From NCBI RefSeq assembly GCF_000182565.1, contig NW_015971538.1, positions 454,713 through 518,712 on the forward strand: a DNA stretch of 64,000 bases. Direction: 5' to 3'. A program made the translations under genes and the position numbers. Of this stretch, positions 12,567 to 25,105 are shown one piece after another (position 1 is the first letter of the stretch; every line of letters begins with the position of its first letter). Below the pieces are notes generated by a model, which did not search any database, was not told where the DNA came from, and was given only the letters and a program-made list of their open reading frames with translations. Origin of the DNA: Spizellomyces punctatus DAOM BR117 (taxonomy: Eukaryota > Chytridiomycota > Chytridiomycetes > Spizellomycetales > Spizellomycetaceae).

Positions 12567-13542
12567 TCAGCAAACTGCACACAAGGCTTTCACCACTAAT
12601 TCTATAGCACGATTCAGTTCCTCTTGCGGTCTATGTCCTTTCTCTACATCTACCGATGGGACATGGAGAAAAAATACAGGAGGGGCTACTTCCCAACGGC
12701 GTTTGGCCCAATGCATCCCATGGTAGAAAATGTACTCACAGAGATAGAGGCCGGCATTCGTACTGGTCCCAACCTTCCACAGTCCTTTTGAAACTTCAAA
12801 GGTCTGTTCAACGTCAGGAACATCTCCAGTATCATTCTTTTTCGCTATCTCTTCACTTTCCGTCGGTACTTCAGATGATGACTTGGAAGGCGTGTTTGGA
12901 GTGTCGCCTAGACTATCCAGCTCCTGTTGTACTCGTTCAACGACTTGGGCCAGTAACTTTGGACAAACCCGTAGCTCTTCTTCAACCGTATGCTCTCCCA
13001 CATTCCCCAATCCTTCAGGCGGAAAGCATTGATTTCCTTCGGGAAGGTCTCCGACGACGTCTTTTGACATGTATGGCCCGTTCCTGGCACGAGTCTCGAA
13101 TACCATGTGGGCGGGCTTCAATTGCCCACTAGCTCCAACATGGAGAACAAAACGTGGGGAACTTGCAGCATTGAAGAATGTTGGCGCTATGGCTTGTATC
13201 TCCAGTTTTAGTCTCTAATTGCACAACAACGTAGTGCAGTGGTAATCTTACCATGCACACGATGGTACTCGACGGGGATTTCCATGACATGAACGAGAAC
13301 CTCATTTTGTTGATGTCCTTCGTTGTTATCAAGGCCTAGGCCTGGGAACACCCTAGCTTGCAAATTACGGACAGATTCATACGAGGGATTCACCTTAAAA
13401 GATTTAAAGGGCTATTTGGCCAACAGGATGTTGGTTTTCTATAACACTCCTCCAGAAACAGAGAGACAGGCCGCCATACCCCATATCCTGTAATAAGGGC
13501 GAACTTTTGGTCAATTGAAGGCTCGTCAACTTTCTTCGTCAT
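12567..13542 (-). CDS. Pyroglutamyl-peptidase I (cysteine peptidase family C15)
   Basis: Exons complement(12567..13192, 13252..13411, 13480..13542) join in phase to 282 residues. The enzyme removes N-terminal pyroglutamate from peptides in the cytosol. Family landmarks are ALITGYGPFKSFKVNPSYE at the N-terminus, FVLHVGASGQ, the catalytic Glu (expected in VFETRARNG), the catalytic Cys in NAGLYLCEYIFY, and the catalytic His in FFLHVPSV. All three catalytic positions are present. The protein is longer than typical C15 enzymes (~200-215 residues) because of an insertion of about 45 Ser/Thr/Gl(u)-rich residues just before the catalytic-Cys strand, probably a surface loop. The short first exon ends at a canonical donor inside the TGYG motif. 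Confidence 0.88.
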
Positions 13543-13788
13543 GGTGTCGGCTTGCCGTTGTCCCGAAACAGGCTGCTGATGTGTACGGGATTTCGCTTAC
13601 GAGATGCACGTGATCGACCGTCAGTGCTCGTCGTTGCTTTTGTAGCGATCTCCCATTGCAACTGGATGCTATCCATCCCGTTAACGGAAACCCTAAAACG
13701 TACTTTGCGCCCAAATTATAGACAGCATTTTTGCATCATTCACGGGCCCCTCGGAGGTGTTGCACTGACGTTGCCAGCCATCCCCACC

Positions 13789-16700
13789 ATGGGGACTGAC
13801 CGCGCGCATGTCCTCTTAGAGGAGACCTCGTACCAAACAGCGTTACGAACTGCGGTTGCAAACTTTGTTGTCGCCGCTGGCAAAAATGACGATGATGAGA
13901 TTCCACGCAAAGTGAAACCTGGCATTATCGTGCCTCTTTCCACTTTCTTCTCGGTCGGTTTGCTATGCTTCTTCGTATTTTGCTGCGTACGGACTTTTTT
14001 TCGAGACATTTACTCCCCCAGGCGAGCTCTGGCAAGGTGAGATGTGAACGCAGCCGGAGGGCAAACTACGGGAGATGTACTTGTGATGACGGCGCTATGG
14101 GAACTGAATCAGTTAATCGCATTTTTTTTATTTTTTTTTTTGAAACTCTTCTCAGCGGGCGACCTCCGCGTCTTCCTAAAGGCTTTCTATCATGGGTGCC
14201 CACATTATTTCGAATGCCAGAATCCCTTTTAGTCAGTACTGTGGGCTTGGACGGCGTCCTGCTCCTTCGCTTTTTCAAAATGGGAGCCCATCTCTTTGCG
14301 GTTTTGAGTTTTTTTGGCCTGAGTATCATTGCACCCGTCAACTACTACGCAAACCCGCCACAATTTGACAACTCTACTGGCATTCTCTACGAAGACGTTC
14401 TAATTCCCGCTCTCACGGTCGAGAACGTTCCCCATCAGTCGCCCTCGCTGTGGATCCATCTGTTCTGTACATGGTTCTTTTCTCTCGTTGCCTACGCCTA
14501 TCTTATAACGTATTATCGGGGATTAGTTGATCTGAAATTGCAATATGTGGATCACGTTTTACGGCGCACCAAAATGAGTAAGATCGAGCTAAGGTCCCTT
14601 ATTGTCTTTGGAATACCACGGGAGCTTCGACATGAGGTCGATCTGGCGTCTTACTTTGAAGGCCTCGGCATTGGCAGAGTGGAGAACGTAGTAATATGTC
14701 GCAAGTGGTCCCGTCTAAGAGAGGCGGTGCAGAACCGTGCGTATTACTTGACAAAACTCGAGAAAGTCTATGCTGCGGTTATGAGAAATCTTCATAAGCG
14801 CCCCCCCGCTAGCGGGCTTCCTATGTTCCGGAACGGTAGCTCCGGAAGTACCGCCACGGCTGGACCAACCTTGCATTCTGGGTCAGCGGATTCTGGGCTT
14901 GGAATTGATCTAGGCGGACGCGGCAGTGAGGAACGATTTGATGTGGCGTATAGCCCCGATGAAAGCGAGGATCCAGGTTCAGAAGCGTACCGTCCGCTCG
15001 CACCTGTCGGACGACGTTTTACAACCTCGGATCCTGTTGACGCCAGTATATTCGAGTTGATGAGTCGGTTAGACGCTGTCGATCCCCGAAAGCGACCGAC
15101 CCATAGAACGGGTTTCTTGGGCCTGCGCGGACCAATTGTCGATTCAGCCGAATATTATGCGGACAAGTTCAAAGAATGGGATCGTAAGGTTCGGAGGCTG
15201 AGAAGAGTACCAGAGTCCAGTCCGGCCACTTCGGCCGGATTCGTAACCTTTGAGTCGCCTGAGAGCGCGGTATGTGGTCATATCTGGAGATGAGCGTTGA
15301 TATTGGGCTCATCGCAGCTTTTACTTTTGAGTAGATCCTTGCCTCACAGGTTCTTATACACCGGCGACCATTTGCATGCATGGCACGGCAGGCGCCAGAA
15401 CCCCGTGACATATTTTGGGTCAATCTTTCATCCAAAGTTGCTGTTAGCTACATCAAGATGTTTCGTTCTGTCGCTGTGGCAGCCACGCTATTTGTATTGG
15501 TGTTTTTCTCAACTATTATCGTTACTGCTATCTCAGCATTGATCAGTTTGGAGAAACTGCAAAAGACATTCCCAGGATTGACCTCATTCCTTGACAACCT
15601 TGGACCGGGTTGGACGCAATTCATCCAAGGGGTTATTCCAGCTGTCGTTACTGCAGCGTGGACCTCTAGTCTTCCTGCCGTCTTAATCCGTAAGTAAATC
15701 TGATGCTCAGACATCCCTTGCTGCCGTAGTCTGAAATCACTAATCAAACCTCATATGGAACAGTTCTGGCGCAAGCTCAAGGTTTAGAGGCGCAGAGCTG
15801 GATCGACGCATCGGTGTTGTCCAAGTAAGCTGCCCACGGATGCTTTCTGAAGGAGGGTGCGCAATCTGATCCACTTTTTGCAGGTACTTTTTCTATCAAC
15901 TGTGGAATATCTTGCTGGTGCAAACCGTGGCCAGCAAAGTCTGGCAGTCCGTGTATGATATCATTAGACATGGACCTGGAGAGATCATTGATGCGCTTGG
16001 AAGTTTGGTTCCTTCGGTATGCGGAGGCCGTGCTTTTATCTCCAGCAAGGTTCTAATCACCTCATTTCACGCGTAGGCGGCGCCGCTGCAAATCAATTAT
16101 GTGATGCTTCAAGCAACAGCGGTTTATCCAGCTCAACTTCTCCTTGTCGGTCCCCTGATATTGACATGGCTAACGCGCATGGCACCTTGGAGTAGAAGCA
16201 CTCCGCGTCAAGTTTCTGACGCATACTATCCAAGTGTCTTAACAAGTATCAACTACGGGATCGCCTACCCTGTGCCTATTTTGGTTTTTTGTGTGGGCTT
16301 AACTTATGCACCTGTCGCACCACTTATTCTTCCATTTTGTACCATGTTTTTTGCAATTGCATGGTTTGTTTATAAGGTGAACCGAAATACCTTTTCGTCA
16401 TGGTACGATGGCCTCTGTAGCTGACCAGAATTTTTGGCCTTCATAGTATTTGCTTCTTTATGTGAATATTCCGCGTTATGAAACTGGAGGCAAACACGCA
16501 CCAATGGTAGTCAGAAGATGCCTCGCTGGCATACTCATCATGCAGATGACAATGATGGGTGTTCTTGCACTCAAGGCTGGGTCTGGAATCAAAACTCAGC
16601 ACCACGGTGATGACGAGAACGGTTTTTTCATAATGGATGATAAGGGAGGTGCAAAGTTGCGTTGGACGGGATACGTCCAGATGGTTGTTGGAGTTATGCC

Positions 16701-17835
16701 ACTATTGGTCATTACGAGCCTTCTTTACTGGTGGTTTAAGCACGGTTTTGAACAGTTGGTGGAAAACACCCCATTAGATGTTGTTGGAGCTGTTGCGAAG
16801 GACCTAGCTCGAAGTCGGAACGATGTTGGTGCGAGCACAGACGCATTGGTTGTTGGGGACCTGGAGAAAGGGAAAGAACTGGCGACCGTTACTTCGGGGC
16901 GTCGAACAGGAAACACCAATGGGACGATGAGCAAACGAGCATCAATCAGGGCCATTAGGGGACGGGTGCGAAAAGGTAGTACAGGGGCTGGTGACCGAGG
17001 CATAGGGCAAAAGGAAGACAGTGATGAAGACTGGATGCGAGAGACGTCTGACCATAGGCCGCTATCTACCGCGACCGATCGAGAGGTGCAGTCGTCGTCG
17101 AGAGGGCCGGTGGGTGCTGCGAGTTCGCCCACAACCTCAGATGTGAATGACCAGGCATCTTCCCCGACACGCTTCGACATGATCAACGAAGAGTCGTTTG
17201 ACGGACAAGCCTATCGCTACAGCCATGATTTATACGGTGGCGATGATGAGGCAACTAGCTTACTGATAACTGAAAACGACGAAAGTCAGTCACTGTTACA
17301 TGATGATCATGAACACCCGCCATCTGACATCGAGGATGGCACACCGACGCCTCATTTGGAGCCTCCAATGACGCGGGTGCCAGGCATTCTGGATGCTCCA
17401 TTCATATCGGCTACAGCTATCGTACCCGCTGGCGATGAGGCGGACAATACAGCCTCACTATATTTTGACAATGAAGAGGATGATCTTCAGATTCATACAT
17501 ACGTCCATCCTGCTCTGATTGGTCGCCTTCCGGTGGCATGGGTACCGGGGACGAGCCAACCGCGACGGATCCAAGAAGCGAGGGAGGAGCAGCGGCGGGA
17601 ACAGAAAGAGTTATATCGGCGTATCGTTGGAAGACAACGAGTCGGCGTATGGGAGTTGGCTGATGGTGATGACACTGCAGGTAGAAGTACCAATAGCGCG
17701 GGGCAACATACAAGTCGGGATGGAGTGCCGGGTGATGTGAGGGTAGGACGAAGAAGAAGAGATAGCGGTGTAGTCAGGAAAGTGTTGAGCTTTGTGGATG
17801 GAGTGACGAGTTGGGCACACTTGAGCATGAGTTAA
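13789..17835 (+). CDS. CSC1/TMEM63/OSCA-family osmosensitive cation channel
   Basis: Exons join(13789..14036, 14156..15269, 15335..15689, 15764..15824, 15884..16016, 16077..16376, 16447..17835) give 1,199 residues in phase. Landmarks are an N-terminal TM helix, the strand RFFKMGAHLFAVLS, the large cytosolic loop with an RRM-like fold ending GFVTFESPESAILASQVL, the motif APEPRDIFWVNL, and a helix-rich DUF221 core (AAPLQINYVMLQATAVYPAQ; PILVFCVGLTYAPVAPLI). The C-terminus is an acidic, Ser-rich cytosolic tail of ~350 residues, much longer than in plant OSCA. Family members are mechanically or osmotically gated, calcium-permeable plasma-membrane channels. The start chosen is the ATG in CACCATGGGG; an upstream in-frame ATG at 13552 exists but would add unrelated sequence. 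Confidence 0.9.
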
Positions 17836-17893
17836 AAAGTTGTATGTAGGTTTATTGATATACATGTTTTAATGTCGTTTCATAATGTCGGTT

Positions 17894-20068
17894 TCAGCAG
17901 ATGGGAACATTTACTGCCAATCCCCCCTGACTGGTTTCCTTGTATTTCGATTGCATATCCACGCCCTGAATGTGGAGTCCGTTTAACACTGGTGCATGAC
18001 AGTGATGCGGCAAATCATAAGACTCCATACGTACCGTTTGCCTCATCGTCTCAATCACATTGTCCAAACTCACTCGATGGGTTCCATCGCCATTTAGCGC
18101 CAGTTGGGCTGCAGTGACAGCTTTAACTGCTCCAAGAGCATTCCTCTCGATACACGGAATCTGTACCAACCCCTTGACTGGATCACACGTCAAGCCCAGA
18201 TTGTGTTCCATGGCGATTTCCGCCGCATTCTCGACCATTTCCACACTAGCGCCCATAACAGCTGCGAAGCCAGCAGCAGCCATGGAACACGCCACACCGA
18301 CCTCCCCCTGACATCCCATCTCAGCTGCGGAAATGGAGGCTCCACGTTTGTAGAGCATACCTATTGCCGCAGCAGTGAAAAGGAACTCGGTGATGTCTGA
18401 TTCGTGAGCACTAGAATCGCTGGCGTCAGAGAAGAATTCGAGGTAGTATTTGAGTACAGCCGGAATGACACTAAAGTCCAAAGAAAGAGTCAATTTTCCA
18501 AACATCCATTTTTGCATACTGTATGTGCTCGCAAATCACATCCATACCCAGCTGCACCATTTGTTGGAGCTGTGACTACTCGTCCTCCTGCAGCATTCTC
18601 CTCATTCACAGCAATAGCATAAGCACTCAAAAAGTCCAAGGCAGGAAGAACCATTCGTTTACGATTTCTTCGCCTGAGGACATCCACTCCATCTTTGTGA
18701 TACTGCGACACACCCTTTGACCGTTGCGCGGGCACTGGAGTAGATGTTGATTCTGCCCGTCCTACACCACCGCCACGCTGGCCATAAATGCCTCTTTGCA
18801 ATTTTTGATACAACCCAGGCGCTCGCCGCTGGACTTTGAGCCCCCCTGGAAGCACGTCATTTTTATCCGCCAGACATCCATTTTCAATACTCTTGTCCAT
18901 CACCTCCCAAATTTGCTTGGTCTTTCGTCGGATCTCTTCAGCTGATCTCCATCTGCGCTCGTTTTCCCAGACGACTTGGGCAATACTCATTCCTTCTCGA
19001 TGACAAACCTCCAGCAGTTGTTGGCCGTTACGAAATGGTAGGGCAGCGGTTGTTACAGCCAAGTCTTGATTCTTCCTACCCTCTTCTACAGCGCTCGGAT
19101 CGTACGACATGTAGTACACGTTTTCACCGTGGGCGACACGCGTACGTTCATTCACAACGAAGCCACCACCGATTGAAAAATATTCGTTGCACGCTACGAG
19201 CTCTGCAGATTCATCCATGGCAAGGAAGCGCATGCCATTGGGATGTTGAGGGAGGGAAGCTGCGGGGTGGAAGATGAGGTCACGAGTCGGGTGAAAATCA
19301 ATTGGGTGAGTCCCGTTGAGTGTGAGGGTGGAGGTTTCGGCGATCGTACGGCATCTGGTTGGAATGGAATGAGCGTCTACCTTTTCAGGAGCTGTGTCCA
19401 GAGGTAAGCAGATAGAAAATGTGACATGCAAGACAAGCAATCGATGCGCAACGAACCTTCCCCTTCCAGTCCCATAAGAATAGCATTGCTAGCGTCAAAA
19501 GAACTCAGCTTTGCAGCAAGAATTAGACGATTAAGACTGTCATACGTACGGTGTGCCGTGTCCTTCTCCCGTTAACGCCAGACTTCCATACAAATGCACC
19601 TTCATAATTTTGACCCGCTCCAATACTCCGGCTTTCCTCAAATCCTCCAAAAAGATTTTGGCTGCTCTCATTGGTCCGACAGTGTGACTATCGACAGCCA
19701 CTGGGTCAGTTGGACGCGAATGAATACAGAAAGATTTGAATTTCGTAGCCTTACCTGGAGCTTGGCCCAACCCCGATGCTGAACAGATCAAATGTACTGA
19801 CAACAGCATGATGGTCGTCGTTGAGTGGGGCAGATGTTACAGCTGGCGTTTCCGCCACTATCGGCCGCTGGACTGGTGACAGGATAGGTTCGACGTCAAA
19901 GGCTGAGGCGCTTGACAAGCGTCGTGCGCTGCTGCCATTGCCAATAGGTTTCAGGAAGCATGCAGACGGGCGTGGGTATCGGTATGAAAGAAGACGGCGA
20001 GTGCAACGAATAAGCGGTGCGTGGTTGGAGGTAACAGCCGGTCGTAGGGACGCCATGGCGATAAACAA
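17894..20068 (-). CDS. Iron-sulfur L-serine dehydratase, bacterial type, with mitochondrial presequence
   Basis: Exons complement(17894..18470, 18548..19391, 19457..19503, 19550..19687, 19755..20068) yield 639 residues. It converts L-serine to pyruvate and ammonia using a [4Fe-4S] cluster. Both halves of the bacterial enzyme are fused: the beta part ([32 protein letters not shown]) and the alpha part ([42 protein letters not shown]). Cys501, Cys543 and Cys554 are spaced 42 and 11, exactly like the cluster ligands of the Legionella enzyme. The C-terminus ends in [16 protein letters not shown], typical of the family. The first ~50 residues are Arg/Ser-rich with almost no acids, like a mitochondrial targeting peptide. 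A basic insertion of ~45 residues precedes the YHKDGVDV region. The alternative start is 20056. Confidence 0.9.
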
Positions 20069-20857
20069 AAATCGTGTCGCTCACAAACAAATTTCGAAAA
20101 TGCAAGGATGAGCACAAGTACAAGCGTCCGACAAGACGTCCGCTATTTCCTCGTTATGCGTTCGTGACCTCGCCTATGCACTCGCTTATCGACAGCCGGT
20201 GGTGACCAAAAAAAAAACAAAAACAAAAAGGTCAAGGCCAACACCAAACACCGCAATGCAACTTCTTTTGGTAACGTCCGCGCTCACGTTACTTTTTGCA
20301 CTTGAATTTCATGGTTCAAACTCCGATATGGAAGGGCTTTGGGAGACATTTCAAAAAGATAACTGCAGATATGGCATTTTACATTTCTGCATAGCAGGAT
20401 ATCGCACAATGATCCTTGTCGCATTGCATCGCATCATGGCATATTACCCATTTTCAATCGTTATTCGACTGCCAATTAGTCATTCCAACGGCATTCCATA
20501 CTCGCTGAAAGTTCTTCCTTATTGCCGCGCGCATAGATTGAACCAAAAATCAAATCCTGATTTGAAATGTTTCGAACTGAATAAATAAACCATTGTGACA
20601 TTTAACCGACAAATGGTGAGCCCCTTTCTGAACGCATGCCCAATAATAGTGTGGTTATGCATGACTTGGAATGCATTCCATTTGTGGCACAGTCATGTAA
20701 GTCCAAAGCCTTGGCTGCAGAATCTGTGACGTGATCGGCTGACTCATCAGAGATGTCTGACGTCTAACCTGCGTTGAGCCCTTCTTCAAGAGCAGACGGC
20801 TGTTCCTCTACCTTGTTTCTCCACATTGGCATCCAGCACACAACAAAGCAGAGAAAA
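20069..20857. other. Divergent intergenic region
   Basis: About 790 bp between the divergent serine-dehydratase and reductase starts. It contains an A-rich run at 20206-20230 and a 129-codon frame (20199-20588) of low-complexity AT-rich character without motifs, which I do not accept as a gene. It probably holds both promoters. Confidence 0.45.
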
Positions 20858-22108
20858 ATGCCTTCTGCAATTGTATTTGGCGCTAATGGCATCTCGGGTA
20901 CGGCAATGCTTCAAGCCTTGGTGGCCCAGGAACCAGCACAGTTTTCGAAAATCGTCGCCATTTCACGTCGTCCTCCTCAAATCAATCTTGACGATCCTCG
21001 CATTCATTTTGTCTCTATTGATATCCTCAACTCTAGTCTAAACGAAATTATCAAAAAGATGCGCGACGCTGGAACTCAAGACGCATCCCATGCCTTTCAT
21101 TACACCTACATTGCCAAGAACGACGAAGAGGAGCTTACAGAAGTCAACAAGGAACTGTTCCACAAGGCACTTGAGGCCACTGCCGCGGTTGCAAAGGATT
21201 TGAAATGTTTTTTGCTGCAAACTGGCTACAAGTATTACGGAGTTCACAAGGGTGGAAAGTACCTCGCGCCTATTCCGTTCAAAGAAGATGCGCCTCGACA
21301 CGAAGGCCTCAATTTTTATTATGTCCAAGAAGACATGCTCAAAGAAGCTGCGGAAAAGCACAACTGGAAATGGATCGTCACTCGGCCCAATTTCATCATT
21401 GGGGTTACTAAAGGCAATTTCATGAACCTCGCTGTAACCTTGGCTCTGTACGCTGTTCTTCGTAAGGAACTCGGGCAGCCATTCACGTTCCCGGGTAATC
21501 AGATCATGTACGACAACATTGTGGATCACTCGGCTGCTATCAACAATGCTAGGTTCCAGCTCTGGTGCGGAGAGAATCTAGAGAAAACAGGGAACAGAGC
21601 ATTCAACATTCACGATGGGGATAAGATTCGGTTCAGAGATGTTTGGCCCAAAATAGCAAAGTAAGAGCTTGTCCGAATCAAAGAAATTTCTCGTCGTCTA
21701 AATGTCACCTGTAGCTACTTTGGCCTTTCTCTGCCTTCTGAAGCCGAATTTTTCACAATCCCGAAGCCAAAGCCCGGCGAAATTGCGTTGCAACTTTCTG
21801 TTGAGGAATACGCAAAGGACAAGCACGACCTATGGCGAAAGATCTCTCAAAAGTATGGCTTGGATGAATCTGCGTTTAACTATGCCACCTGGGATTTTGC
21901 TGGTAAGCCACATTTACTCCTTCTCAGGCAGATTTGGATAGTAACTGTATGAATATCTCTAGACTTTGCGACCGGTCGGACATGGCCCGATGACGGGGAC
22001 ATGAGTCGTGCTCGGGAAGCTGGATGGACGACGACGGTGGATTCATTTGAAATGTACAAAGAAGTGTTTGAGAAGATGAAGAGGCTGCAGATGATCCCGA
22101 AATATTGA
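20858..22108 (+). CDS. PRISE-like short-chain reductase (progesterone 5-beta-reductase/iridoid-synthase family)
   Basis: Exons join(20858..21660, 21715..21902, 21963..22108) give 378 residues. The protein begins with the dinucleotide-binding motif AIVFGANGISGTAM. It continues with ISRRPP at the NADPH-phosphate site, FHYTYIAKND, the conserved LLQTGYKYYGVH, and the catalytic YYVQED followed by WIVTRPNFIIGV. This is the unusual SDR class in which the active-site Tyr sits in a YxxED context and a Lys in TGxKxY assists. It reduces activated C=C bonds of enones in plants; fungal substrates are unknown. It lacks a membrane segment. An in-frame ATG at 20774 exists; the downstream start places the Rossmann motif at the usual residue ~6. 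Confidence 0.85.
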
Positions 22109-22127
22109 TCTTATATACCACATGAAA

Positions 22128-23601
22128 TTACATTGTGAAAGGATTCCATCTCATCATTTGTCCAAGATTTAAGCGCAAGCTTGATTCGCTTTCATTTGGC
22201 TCAACTGCTTCTTCATCCATGTCAAGTGCGCCGTCGGGATTTTCCCCTTCAGGCACCACTTTTCCCAGTTGGTAGGCAACCATTCCTTCCGTAGATCCTA
22301 CCACGATAATGCCTCGCGTAAGCCCGAGTCTCGCGGATGAGAACCCAGCTCCATTAACTTTAACATGACGCATCGTTATTGGTATGGGGATGTCTATACT
22401 GGAACTTGACTGTTCAAAGTAATGAAGGGCGATCACACCATCCCAGTCACAACTGACCAGGCAATCGCCAGCAGATGATGTGATTGCGGACGGAAATGCA
22501 GGATGGACAGTATGTTGACGGTGTGAATGCGCTTCGCGGCCCGGTCTGCAATCCCAAGTGTCAAGAATCCCACGGCGACGATGACCACCGACGTGAATCG
22601 TATACGGACTAGATGGATGCGAACCGGTCAGTGATGATGCATACATGCCCGTATGAAGGGCTTTGAGAAGCTTCGAGGGCATTCGGAGATCCGTAATTGA
22701 CAAACGTGGAAATCGTCCGCCAGTTACCAGTGCATGGGACGGAAGGTACTCCAGGCCAAGAACTGTCCCTTCTTCCCGCCAGCTTGCTAAACATGCCGCA
22801 GGTTTCGAGCGGCGATCAAATATTTTGACCATCGCACGCTCACATCCCGCAAATATTAGGTTTTCTTTAACGTTCACCGAGGGTACTGCATTCGTCTCCG
22901 TTGAGAATGTCGAGATAGTTCTTCCACTTTCCATATCCTACAAATGACTCACTGTCGGCGTTCCAGCGCAAATTGTCAGTAACTTTAAGACATACCTTGA
23001 TATAAATGTGTCCACCCCAGGAACACAGTAGTTCTTTCTCATCCCAACCACATCGGGTCATCGATGTGGTCCCTCTATGTCCGCTTCTAGGTGCTTCTGT
23101 ATATGATTCATTGCTTTCGACACTGTTGACACGATTGACACAGTGCAATCGCAAACCGTTTGTCTGGTCATCGGCCTCCAATTTCCAGAACGATAGCCCC
23201 TCCTCAGATATGGCAAATACAAGTCCGCGTTCTTCATCCAATGCTACGTCCCACACTAAATCATTGCACCCTGTTTTGCTTCGTGGTATGTTGTGGAGAC
23301 GAGAATATCGCCATCTGTAAAGCTGTCGGTAATTGGTTTGGAGTGAAGAGGTGCGAAACCTATTTGACAGATCCCTCCGAAACCAGACTTTTTGCCATAA
23401 TGAATTGTCTGTAGCTATCCGACATAAACGACGGGATGCTGCAGCACAATGGAGAATGTCATGTGCGGATAACTGGGAAAGAATGGCTGCGTGGAGTTCG
23501 TCTGGAAGACACTCCATGGCCCAATTTTGCCCAGCACCCTCAACGGCACAAGATAAAGGCGCGTCATCCCAATCGGATTTGTAAACTTGGCTTGGGGGCA
23601 T
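22128..23601 (-). CDS. F-box protein with WD-repeat-like C-terminus
   Basis: Two exons, complement(22128..22937, 22996..23601), spliced in phase to 471 residues. Residues ~29-75 hold an F-box (MECLPDELHAAILSQLSAHD, then SLWQKVWFRR), which in other proteins binds Skp1 in SCF ubiquitin ligases. The remainder has repeating beta-strand stretches such as DVALDEERGLVFAISEEG and SCDWDGVIALHYFEQ, consistent with a degenerate WD40 propeller that would recruit a substrate. The substrate is unknown. The reading frame begins only 8 bp from the start codon of the divergent lipase gene. The alternative start at 23517, directly before the F-box, would relax this overlap. Confidence 0.8.
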
Positions 23602-23609
23602 TTGAGAAA

Positions 23610-25105
23610 ATGTACCGCCGTCAGCTCATTACATTCCTGCGACGAGTCGCTCCGTTGACCGTGCTCACCATTCCACCTATGAACCCAATCCCAACCCCCG
23701 AAAAGCCTTTGCAAAAACCTTCTCACCATGATCCCACCGGGGGCTTTAGGAACCCATGGCCGTCATGTCACATGCAGACACTTTGGTCTGCATTTGGCCT
23801 TATGAAGGATTGGCGCATGAGCAACACTTGGAAACTACCTCCGAAAGAAGAGCGAGTACAAGTGGTCGAAATGGATTGGGAGAAAATCAAAAATCCAAGT
23901 GCGGACGGTTCAATACAGGCGACATGGTATGCAGTACTGGCGACGGTTTGCGTGCCAAGGGGCTTGCTTTAATGTGACCCAGGCTAGGCCATGCTGCATT
24001 CTTGATTCAAATTGAAGGAGTGAATATTCTGTGCGATCCGATATTTTCGCACAGGTATGGCCAGATGTTTGTTTCTTCCCATCTGTTCCTGGCCGTACTA
24101 AAGCGCTCTTAGATGTTCCCCGTTCCAGTTCATGGGTCCCGCGCGCTATACAGATCCTCCATGTAAAATAGAGGACTTGCCCAAGATTGATGTGGTCATT
24201 ATCTCTCACAATCAGTACGTTTTTTGTAACATCTGTGAATCTGGTTTCCGAGTAATGGAAGTAACATTGCATAGCTACGATCACTTGGATCTTACCACGG
24301 TGAAAGCCCTTGAGCGCGATCACCCTCACTATTACGTGCCGTTGGGAAACAAGTCTTGGTTTGCGCCAATCACATCTTCAGTTACGGAATGCGACTGGTG
24401 GGATGAGCACGTACTTGAGTTGCCTGGAAAGGCCAAGGTCCGCATTGCATGTACTCCGTGTCAGCATTTTACGGGTCGCGGATTACATGATCGCAACCAG
24501 ACATTGTGGAGTAGTTGGGCAGTAATTGGGGAGAAGGGAAGACGCTTCTATTTTGCTGGGTGAGAACGAAGTGGCATTATGGGCAACACGCCGCAAGAGC
24601 GACGAGCTGACGACATTGGTGCAGCGACACAGGATACAGGACTGTCAATAAGGGTGCAGATGAAACTCAAGTCCCAATCTGCCCAGCATTCAAAGAGATT
24701 GGCGCAAAATACGGTCCATTTGACCTTGCATGGTGCGTCCAAAACACTAATAATGACCTGATGCCTTGATAACTGACGTGGCCCCGGTTAAGCATTCCCA
24801 TCGGTGCCTATTCCCCGCGCTGGTTCATGTCACCCGTTCACTGCTCGCCAGAAGATGCAGTTTGTGTGCACAAAGATGTAAAATCCAAGCGCTCGATCGG
24901 CATGCACTGGGGTACCTTTACCTTGACTGATGTACGTCTCTGCTCTGCAATGTTGCGTTCTTGGAGGTTCTGACGTTTGGTCTGTCTGTAGGAGGACATC
25001 AGAGAGCCGCCTCTTAGACTACGGGCGGAGGCTGAACGACAGGGACTCAAAGATGGCGAGTTTGGTGTTTTGCAAATAGGTGAAACAATTTCTGTAGGAG
25101 TTTAA
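23610..25105 (+). CDS. NAPE-PLD-like metallo-beta-lactamase-fold phospholipase D
   Basis: Exons join(23610..23926, 23983..24054, 24113..24214, 24275..24559, 24625..24732, 24793..24931, 24992..25105) make 378 residues. Splicing restores the zinc signature SHNHYDHLDL (HxHxDH), interrupted in the genome by an intron after the Asn. Other landmarks are [39 protein letters not shown] (third ligand His), YFAGDTGY (bridging Asp) and [11 protein letters not shown] (last His). The family releases N-acylethanolamines from N-acyl-phosphatidylethanolamine in membranes. The first ~15 residues, [13 protein letters not shown], are basic and amphipathic and could be mitochondrial-targeting, as for yeast Fmp30. 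All metal ligands are present. Confidence 0.92.
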
